Notes under the pieces: model-generated
The model's database searches: none
What the model saw: the letters and a program-made list of their open reading frames with translations, nothing else
What the model was told of the DNA's origin: nothing
Translations under genes and position numbers: made by a program
Shown here: piece by piece, positions 21,401-27,991 of the stretch
Layout: every line of letters begins with the position of its first letter
How positions within the stretch are numbered: position 1 is the first letter of the stretch
Source: Pelagophyceae sp. CCMP2097
Lineage: Eukaryota; Sar; Pelagophyceae
Reading direction: 5' to 3'
NCBI GenBank assembly: GCA_026770575.1
Contig: MU657164.1
Location: 796,381-825,556, forward strand
DNA: 29,176 nucleotides

Positions 21401-24400
21401 CCCTCGAGATGGCCTTCGAGCGGCCCTTAAACCGGTCTCAAGACGGCCCTTTAGGCGGTCCTATAGAAGGCCCTCTCGACGGCCCTCTTTTGTCTTTTGG
21501 GTAGCTCCTCTCAAAGGTCCCTCGCGAGGCTCCTATCGCAGGCCCCGAAAAGCCCCTATCGCAAACCCCGACGAGCTCCCTGGCGCGGGCACCGATGAGC
21601 CCCTGGCGCGGGCACCGAAAAACCCTCTATCGCGGGTTTTGGTACGCGGCGATAAGTCAACCGAGGCCCTCGTCTCGAGGGGGGACGAGTCTATAGGAGC
21701 CGTTTCGAGAAAAGCCGGTCAATCGAGCCCGTCAAAGGGAGGCCCCGTCGATAGGGATCCCTGGCGCAGAGAGACCGTCAAAGAGCGCCCGCCAAAAAAG
21801 GCCTGTAAAGAGGGCCCGTCTCGAGCGCCCGTCTCGAGCGCCCGTTAAGAGGGCAGTCAATTGGAGCCGTTTCGAGGGTCTCGTCTCGAGCGCCCGCCTC
21901 GAACGCTCGTAAAGAGGAGCGGCCTTGAGGGTCTCGTTTCGAGGGCCCGTCTTGAGCGCCCACCTCGAGCGCCCGTGCAGAAGGCCCGTGAAGAGGAGCC
22001 GTCTCGAGTGCCCGTCTCGAGCGACCGTCTCGAAGGCCTGTGCAGAGGCCCATAAGCAGAGCCGTCTCGAGGGCCCTTGCAAGAGCACCCTTTTCGAGAG
22101 CCCATCTCGAGCGACCGTCTCAAGGGCTCGCCTCGCGGCCCCGTCAAGCGGAGCCGTCTCAAGGGCCCTTGCAAGATCACTCGTTTCGAGCGCCTATATC
22201 GAGGGATCGTTTCAAGCGTCCGTCTCGTGCGCCTGTCTCGAGGGTCCGTACAGAGGCCCCGTCAATCGGAGTCGTCTCGAGGGTCTCGTTTCGAGCGTCC
22301 GACTCGAGCGCCCGACTCGATGGCCCGACTCGATGGTCCGGACAGAGGAGCCGTCTCGAGGGCCAGTAAAAGAGCGCCCGTCAAGAAGGACCGTCGAGAA
22401 GGACCGTCGAGAAGGGCCGTCTCAAGGACCCGTTAAGGGCCCGTCTCGAGGAGCCGTCTCAAGGGTCCATGCAGAGGGCTCGTACAGAGCAGAGCGTCCG
22501 CCTCGTGCGCCCGTCAAACGAAGCCGTCTCGAGGGTCTCGTCTCGAGCGCCCGTCTCGAAACCTGCATCGAGAGCCCATAAAGAGGGCCCGTAAAGAGGG
22601 CCCGTAAAGATGAGCCGCCTTGAGGGCCCGTAAACGAGCGGCCGTCTTGGGGGGGCGTGCAGAGGGCCCGCCTCGAGGAGCCGCCTCGAGGCCCCGCTTC
22701 GAGCGCCCGTACAGAGGAGCTGTCTCAAGGGTCTCTTCTCGAGCGCCCGTCTCGAGCGCCCGTCTCGAGCGCCGTCTCGAGCGCCCGCCTCGAGGGACCG
22801 TGTCTCCTCGACCGCCTTCTTAGGCCGCCTCGAGTCGGACAGCCCCAAAGTCTCGAGGGCCCCTCGAGAGTTGGTCATCTTTCGAGGGCCCTCGCACAGG
22901 GTCTTGTCTCGAGGGGCCGACAATCAAGAGGGTCCGTCTCGACGGCTCGAGGCCTCGAGGAATCGACTCCGTCGAAGGGCCCGTCGAACGAGGCCTCTTG
23001 CAAATGTCTCTTGGCCCCTTGCAAAAGCCTTGGGGAATCGAGGGCCCGCATCGAGGGCCCCTCTCGAGGACCCCGTAGGACGGAACGTCGTTCCGAGTCT
23101 TCCGACGGACCCCGTAGGTCCTGTACAGGGACCCGCGGCAAGATGTGACCGGAGGCGGGCCTCGTCTATGAGACCCTCGTCTCAAACGGCCCCGTTTCGA
23201 GAGCACCCTGTCAAGAAGCCCCGTCTTGGGAGACCCCCGTCTCGAGAGACCGCCAAGAAGGGACCCCCAAGAAGGGGCCCCGTCTCGAGCGACCCTGCTG
23301 CCCTTGCTGTTGCCGCGGCCCTTGCCCTTGCCACCGTGGCCAAGAGGGAGGACTCACGCCCGTCTCCTTGGACGGTGCCCTCCAAAACCCCGGCGCGCGG
23401 CGAGCCAATTTGCCGGAACGGAATTCCGTTCCGATTCCGGAGGATTTGATCGAACCGAAATACCGTAAAGTGCAGCCCAGGTGTGGGAAATCGCCAGACC
23501 ACGCACTCACCCGCGATCGTGGCCTCGTCGAACGCGCAGCCGAGCGTGGTCATGATGTCGCAAAGCGACCCGCCCTCGAGGTATTCCGTGACCTGCGGGT
23601 TTTACGTCTGGTTGTTGGAAAACCCGTTTGACGAAAAACGACAGCGCACAAGCAGGAGCAGGGACGGTGTAATCGGGTCGGGTCGGGTTGCTCAAATTGT
23701 GCCCTTGAACGCCCCTCGAGAGGGCTCCTCGAGAAAGCCCCTCGACAAGGCCACTCGAAACGGTCCCTTTAAACGGCCCCTCGAGACTCGAGACGGCGCC
23801 TCGAGAAGGATCCTCTTGTTGGCCCTTCAAGACGGTCCCTCGAAACGGCACCTCGAAAAAGCCCCTTGAGAAGGCCCCTCGAAACGGCGCTTTTGGACGG
23901 CCCTTACGAGAAGACCCCTCATACCGGCCCCTTGAGACTACGCCTCGAAACTGCGCCTTTGGACGGTCCCTCGAGTCAGCCCCTCAAGAAAGCCACTCTC
24001 GCCGGCCCCTCGAAACGGCCCCTTCAAACGGCCCTTCGAGACGACCACTCGAGATGGCCCCTCGAAACGTCGCGCGGACCGTGGCTCCCGAGGCCCGATC
24101 CGCGCCGCGGGCGCCTTTCGGAGGGCCCGATCTCGCCGCTCGAAAGACGTGTGGTTCCGGAGCAGTGCGATCCAATTGAAAGAGGCCTTGCAAGGGCCCA
24201 TCCGAGGGCTTTTCAAGGGCATCTCAAAATAGGCCTTGCAAGCGACCGCGCATTCAGCCGTGCAAGTGAACCGTCAAAGAGGCCTCGCAGGGGCCCGACT
24301 GTCACATTTCCGGTGGCGGCGCCGTACAGCCAGGAGCAGGGACGGTGTATTCGGGTCGGGTCGGGTTTTCAATTTGTGTCGGACCCTCGGGTTGCGTGTC

Positions 24401-27324
24401 GAACGACCAAGCCCGGCTTCTCGGGTAGGCTTCGGGTTCAGGCTACGGCTAGACCCGCGGGTCGACGGGTCGGCCAAAACGCGCAAACCCGGCAAGCCCG
24501 ACCCGCGGGTTTCGGGCAAACCCGAACCCGTCTCTGCTCCTGCGAACAAGCGCCGCCGCGGTCCGAGCCGCCGCAGAAGCCCATGTTGGATCGGTTGAAG
24601 CCCATGCAGGCTGCATGGGACCCATGCGTGGCCCGTACGAGGCGCCTTGCGAGGGGGTGTCCAGAAAGGGTCTTTCGAAAGGCCCGACAGAGTTGCACGG
24701 GCCCAGAGGCGGGCCCGGAAACGGCACCCCCGCTGGCATCGGTCCGCCCCCCCGCTGCCACGCGCTCGGGAGCGTCGAAAGGCGCCGGTTTGGGGTCCGG
24801 TGTGTCCGTCTCAGACGGGGTCGAAAGGCCCGAGACCGGTTCGTTGGCCCGCAGACAGGGGTCGGAGTAAGGCCTTGCACCGGAGACGCTCCACGGGCCT
24901 GGAGACGGACCCGGAAACGGCCTCGGAGACGGTCTGTCGACGGTCGGTTGACGGCCCCCGAGACGGCCCAAGAGACGGGCCCAGACGTTCTGGGACGATT
25001 CCGGAGACGGTCCCGAAGACGGTCCCGGAGACGGTCCCGGAGACGGTCCCGGGGACAGTCTGGAGACGGTCCGTCGAGGGTTCAGAGACGGCCTGTAGAC
25101 GATCCGTAGCCGCTGCACGGTTTCAGAGACGGGCCCAGAGACTGCCCCGTCGACAGTCCAGAGGCGGTCCCGGAGATGGTCCGAAGACGGTCCCGGAGAT
25201 GGTTTCGGAGACGGTCCCTCTGCGGTCCAGAGACGGGCCCTCGACGGTGCCCTCGACGGTCCGTCGACGGTGCCGGAGACGGGCTGACAACTGCCCCGAG
25301 CCGCTGAGCGGTCCCGTCGACAGTCTCGAGGTGGTCCCGGAGGCGGTCCCGGAGACGGCCCCAGTGACGGTTTCGGAGACGGTCCCTCTGCGGTCCGGAG
25401 ACGGTCTGTCGAAGGTCCCGGAAGCGGGCCTGGGGACGGTCCGTCGACGGGCCTGGAGACCATGTACACCCCGGTTCGTCGACCCTCGACGACGACGCTT
25501 CCCACGTTCGCCAACCCGGACAATCTGAGCCGCCGCAAGGGAATCGGTTGCATCCCATACGGCCGACCTAAACGTGCACGGGCCCGCACGAGGAGCCTTG
25601 CGAGGGCGAGGGACGTCTAGGACGGGTCTTGGAGCGGACCGTCCAGAGGCCTCTTGCACGGGCCCTTTTCGAGGGGCCTCGCAAGGGCGGAGGGCCTTGC
25701 AAGGGACCGTTCGAGGCCTTGCACGGGACCGTGCTTCAAGCCCCGCCCTCGGACCGCACGATGAGCACAGAGACGCAGAGGGAAAGGGCCCGTGCGAGGG
25801 GCCTTGAAAAGACCGCGCGAGGGACCGTGCGAGGCGCCTTGCAAAGACCCGCGTTTCAAAGGGGTTTCGCAAGGAGAATGTTCCAAGAGCCTCATCCAGG
25901 CCTCTCGCTGCTCGAAACGCCTCTTCGAACCCCCGGCTCGACCACGACGGGATTTCCGGGAAGAACGGGACCTCGCAAGGACCCGTGCAAGCGGCCTTGC
26001 AGGAGACCATACAGGAGGGTTTCCCCGAGGCCCTTGCGAGGAGCCTTGCGAGGGACCTTCTCGAGGGGCGTCCAGAAGGGGTCTTGGAACGGACCGCAAA
26101 GAGGCCTCTTCGGGGCTCGTGCAAGAGGCCCCGTGCGAGGGACTTTGCAGGAAACCCCGAGGCCAGGGCCCGTACGAGGGGAGCGCATGAGAGACCCCCC
26201 CTCCGACCGCACGAAAGGCCGTCAGAAGCCACAGGGAGGGGCCGTACAGAGGGCCCTCGCGAAAGACAGGGCCCGTACGAGGAGCCTTGAAGGGCCCGAA
26301 CGCTGGTAGGAACCGTGGCAGCTTGCGAGGGCCCTTGAAAGAAGCCTCGCAAGTGGCCTTTCAAAGAGGCACGGCCCATCCGTTTAGCTCTTCAAGGACC
26401 CGGGCAAGGACGGTCTTGCGGGCGCACCCAAGAGCCCGTACGGCACCCCAGACGGCATGAGCCCGAACGGGATGGCATGTACGTCCCAATCTCTTGGCTC
26501 AGGAGCGATGGACGCCGCCGTTGGCGATCCAGAGTTGGTTCTGGACGACGTACGACCCCAAGTACCGCACGAGCTGCGCGCCTAGACCCGCAGTTCAACG
26601 CTTCCGGAGAACCCGCAGCTCAAGCAACCCCGACGCCCGCGTCCTTGGCCGGCGCCGTTGGATGTTCGACGGTTGCGAAGGGCGACGCACACTCAACGGT
26701 CGCCAACGTCGCGATCTCCGCTCGGACCTGCGAAACATCCTTCGGCCACGCGCGTCCCACGGCGCCCCAAAAGGGCCCGACTCGGAACATATGCACCCTC
26801 AGAGCCCTTTTCGGAAAGCGTTCCTAACCCTTCTCAGAGCCCAAACGGACGCACCTCCTGCAGTTCGGCCTCGGACTCGACGTCGATGACCTTGATCGCC
26901 ACCTACGCGCCGGTATCTGGCCACGTTCGGAAGCGCTTCGATGGCAAAGCGACGCCCGCAAAGCGCCCGCGAGCCGCCTACCAAAGGCCCCCGACGACCA
27001 CGCACCTGACCGCCGCACATCGCCGTCGCGCGGTACACCGTGCCGAACCTGCGCATCGCGTGCCGTGGACGGCCGCGGGAGACCCGCTCGCGTTGGCGTG
27101 AAGCTCGCGGCTGCCACATTTGGCACCCCGAGCGCCGGTCGCACGATGACACTCCGACCGCGGCCCCGTGGCGCCTCGCGGCCCTCTCGGCGGCAGCCTC
27201 TCGGCGCGGCGGCGTCGTTGGGACGCGCCGTGGCGCCGTTGTGGACGCGGGCTGTGTGTGACGAGCCGACTCCGACGCGCTCGTGCATCGCATACATCGC
27301 CGACGCGTCGCCCACCGCCGCCAT
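15242..27324 (-). CDS. STE20-family (GCK/MST-like) serine/threonine protein kinase, at least 12 exons
   Basis: Exons, 5' to 3' on the minus strand: 27263-27324, 27006-27048, 26855-26902, 26677-26727, 26526-26573, 23511-23592, 20522-20644, 19256-19313, 17883-17950, 17716-17812, 16018-16130, 15242-15417. The joined frame is 323 codons with no gap in the kinase domain. Visible motifs: P-loop GVGSFGTVYRA; VAIK lysine; alpha-C glutamate in VRAEIATL; hinge [22 protein letters not shown] followed by [20 protein letters not shown], then [18 protein letters not shown]; and [12 protein letters not shown]. The QLTDT...KR..LVGTPYWMAPE activation segment is diagnostic for STE20 kinases, and all catalytic residues are present, so it should be active. 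The start is the ATG at 27324, ten codons before the kinase domain; an in-frame ATG at 27444 is an alternative. The tail after 16018 is less certain and probably continues to 13571. Substrates unknown; relatives act in MAPK or Hippo-like signalling. Confidence 0.9.
16018..16130 (-). CDS. Kinase exon 11: C-lobe end
   Basis: Acceptor GCACTAG. Completes Arg and encodes [20 protein letters not shown] then [21 protein letters not shown] carries the conserved C-lobe Arg. The donor GTGTTT at 16017 fits exon 12 in phase; a second donor (GTGGCT at 16006) is possible. Confidence 0.85.
16304..16513 (+). repeat. Dispersed GGGTTTG-rich element, copy 2 (kinase intron 10)
   Basis: Left end CAGGAGTAGCGACGG is the family's terminal repeat. 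Interior blocks GGCCATGGCCCGAACCCGAC and CCCTTTGGGTTTGGCAC are shared with the other copies. The right end is degraded. Confidence 0.7.
16540..17450. repeat. Composite repeat block with GGGGCCGTCTCGA array (kinase intron 10)
   Basis: A GGCCTCTGCACGGTCACTTGC-type block (16540-16720), then (16745-16990) CCGTCCAAGGGACCGTC-type repeats, then (16990-17450) an array of 14-15-bp units GGGGCCGTCTCGAG. Layout parallels 11940-13000. Confidence 0.75.
17452..17658 (+). repeat. Dispersed GGGTTTG-rich element, copy 3 (kinase intron 10)
   Basis: Right end CCGTCCCTGCTCCTG at 17644-17658. Left end is a variant (GGAGATAGGGGCAGCGACGG). Ends 57 bp before kinase exon 10. Confidence 0.7.
17716..17812 (-). CDS. 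Kinase exon 10: alpha-F and alpha-G
   Basis: Acceptor AAAATAG, donor GTATGT. Completes Gly of DVWSTG and encodes [20 protein letters not shown] then [11 protein letters not shown]. The preceding intron is only 70 nt. Confidence 0.92.
17883..17950 (-). CDS. Kinase exon 9: APE motif and alpha-F start
   Basis: Acceptor AACCTAG, donor GTGCGG. Completes Pro and encodes [20 protein letters not shown] then ST. Confidence 0.92.
18490..19200. repeat. Tandem array, CCCTCGAGACGGCC type (kinase intron 8)
   Basis: Units such as CCCCTCGAAACGGC are the reverse complement of the array at 16990-17450, so the two arrays face each other across exons 9 and 10. The upstream part of the intron (18010-18480) is looser GGCCTTGCGAGAG-type sequence. 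Confidence 0.75.
19256..19313 (-). CDS. Kinase exon 8: activation loop
   Basis: Acceptor ATCCACGCAG, donor GTGAGT. Completes the DFG Gly and encodes [18 protein letters not shown] plus two bases of Pro. Only 58 nt, embedded in repeat sequence. Confidence 0.92.
19490..20500. repeat. Tandem array, GACCGTCGAGGGTCCA type (kinase intron 7)
   Basis: About 1 kb of degenerate 18-20-bp units around GGGACCGTCGAGGG. It stops about 20 bp before the exon 7 donor. A short AT-richer island (19765-19815) with CTGATTCGG twice interrupts it. Confidence 0.75.
20522..20644 (-). CDS. Kinase exon 7: catalytic loop and DFG
   Basis: Acceptor CGCTTCTAG, donor GTACGT. Encodes [40 protein letters not shown] and the first base of the DFG glycine. 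HRD, the catalytic-loop Lys and Asn, and DF are all visible. Phase 1 at both ends. Confidence 0.92.
20737..20764. repeat. 28-bp repeat bracketing intron 6 arrays, left copy
   Basis: Direct repeat with 23412-23439, one mismatch, centred on CGGAATTCCG. It lies 93 bp from exon 7; the partner lies 72 bp from exon 6. Confidence 0.8.
20840..21500. repeat. Tandem array, CTCGAGACGGCC type (kinase intron 6)
   Basis: Units of about 12-14 bp (CGGCCCTCGAGACGG), based on the palindromic core CTCGAG, with many single-base variants. Confidence 0.75.
21650..23320. repeat. Tandem array, GTCTCGAGCGCCC type (kinase intron 6)
   Basis: Units around CGTCTCGAGCGCCCGT and GTCTCGAGGGCCC, interspersed with CCCGTAAAGAGG. 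It is the largest array in the window and shares the TCTCGAG core with the array at 20840-21500, mainly in the opposite strand sense. Confidence 0.75.
23412..23439. repeat. 28-bp repeat bracketing intron 6 arrays, right copy
   Basis: Contains the perfect 20-bp palindrome CGGAACGGAATTCCGTTCCG (23414-23433). The copy at 20737 has one mismatch in it. Confidence 0.8.
23511..23592 (-). CDS. Kinase exon 6: hinge and alpha-D
   Basis: Acceptor AACCCGCAG, donor GTGAGT. Encodes [20 protein letters not shown] then FDEATIA and one base of a Gly codon. It stands as a small unique island between two 2.9-kb repeat-filled introns. Confidence 0.88.
23700..24075. repeat. Tandem array, GGCCCCTCGAAACGGC type (kinase intron 5)
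   Basis: Same unit family and strand sense as 18490-19200. Followed at 24180-24300 by the inverted GGCCTTGCAAGCGACC composite block. Confidence 0.75.
24332..24542 (-). mobile_element. Dispersed TIR element, best-preserved copy (kinase intron 5)
   Basis: A 211-bp unit with 15-bp inverted ends: CAGGAGCAGGGACGG (24332-24346) and CCGTCTCTGCTCCTG (24528-24542), one mismatch. Inverted relative to copies at 11745, 16304 and 17452. It contains no ORF of note and I found no clear target duplication. Similarity to the 11745 copy continues past this end (GCTGTACGG, GCCGCCAC), so the mobile unit may be larger, or the TIRs secondary. Confidence 0.55.
24601..24619. repeat. Small hairpin
   Basis: Stem CCCATGCA / TGCATGGG with a 3-nt loop, in the unique stretch between the TIR element and the next array. 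Confidence 0.5.
24890..25450. repeat. Tandem array, GGAGACGGTCCC type (kinase intron 5)
   Basis: Units of 12 bp and multiples (GGAGACGGTCCC), most regular at about 25000-25060, mixed with CCGTCGACGGTGCC variants. Confidence 0.75.
25560..26390. repeat. Dispersed GC-rich repeat, copy B (kinase intron 5)
   Basis: Direct-orientation relative of 8800-9480. The best match is about 25870-26040 against 9290-9450. Confidence 0.65.
26526..26573 (-). CDS. Kinase exon 5: beta-4/beta-5
   Basis: Acceptor GGCGCGCAG. Encodes [16 protein letters not shown], the RY-GSY...LWI signature of STE20 kinases. The apparent donor is GC (ATC|GCCAAC). A GT alternative further on would insert four residues before the hinge. 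Confidence 0.78.
26677..26727 (-). CDS. Kinase exon 4: alpha-C helix
   Basis: Acceptor TTTCGCAG. Encodes [17 protein letters not shown] with the conserved alpha-C Glu. The exon appears to end at an unusual GC donor (TTC|GCAACC), because only that boundary gives an ungapped join to exon 5. Confidence 0.75.
26855..26902 (-). CDS. Kinase exon 3: catalytic lysine
   Basis: Acceptor GCGCGTAG, donor GTGCGT. Encodes [16 protein letters not shown] with the ATP-anchoring Lys in VAIK. Phase 0 at both ends. Confidence 0.88.
27006..27048 (-). CDS. Kinase exon 2: P-loop second half
   Basis: Acceptor ATGCGCAG, donor GTGCGT. Encodes [14 protein letters not shown]. Phase 2 in, phase 0 out. Confidence 0.85.
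27263..27324 (-). CDS. Kinase exon 1: start and first half of P-loop
   Basis: Encodes [20 protein letters not shown] plus two bases of the next Ser codon. The donor GTCACA is weak, but the join to exon 2 (TC|G) restores GVGSFG exactly. Confidence 0.75.
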
Positions 27325-27991
27325 GCCGCCGCGGGACCGCCGGCACGCTGCCGAGCCGGGCCGCGGACTTGGCCGCGCTCGCCGACGCCGATGCAGGAGC
27401 CTCCTTAACGATCCCCTCCGAGGCTCTCGCAAACCGGAGGACACCGGTCCGTCCGTGCAGTTTTAAAGGCCCTAAGGAGCAGTTCGAGGCGTTGCGGCGG
27501 CCTGTGATGCTCGGCGTTGGCTGGGTTAGATCGGGGAAGGACGTGGCTTCAATCCAGCGCGCTGTGCACGCCGGGAACGCTCGTAGCCATCGTAGGTGCC
27601 CTCGAGGAGAGGACTAGATTTAGCCCCCGTCGGCTCCTCGTTAAGACCCTGCCTTCTAGGAGGAGCCGCATGCCCAGAGCAGCTCACGGGACACTCAGGA
27701 CACCCCCTAAGGCAACTCACGCCAGCCCAAACCCGTCTGGCTGGCCGGGAACCGGCCATTATGAGGCCTCATAAGGTCAATTGTTCGTCACGGACGGACC
27801 GGTGTCCTCCAGTTTACAAGAGAGGGGATCGAAAAGCTCCGCGAGACGCCGCTTCGACCCCTTCGGCGAAAGCGTATTTGGGCGAAGGTGTAGTCGCTCC
27901 CCCTCAAGTTGGGGAAGTGTCTTCCACGAGGGAGGCGGGATCCAAGGCGGGGCCCCGCTCTCCGAGCCGCCCCAGAGACGCGGCCGACGGC
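27325..27991. promoter_or_regulatory. Divergent intergenic region with inverted repeat and palindrome
   Basis: Lies between the kinase start (minus) and the RRM gene start (plus), so it should hold both promoters. It carries a perfect 22-bp inverted repeat, 27436-27457 and 27789-27810, with weaker matching outward to about 27409 and 27831 (CGATCCCCTC). A perfect 16-bp palindrome TTATGAGGCCTCATAA is at 27759-27774. No TATA box or other known core element is evident. Confidence 0.55.

Noticed and set aside
24438..26379. Long minus-strand ORFs of 383 and 418 codons
   Set aside because: Translations of GACGGTCCC and GGCCTTGCGAGG arrays inside kinase intron 5. No domain, and incompatible with the kinase splice model.
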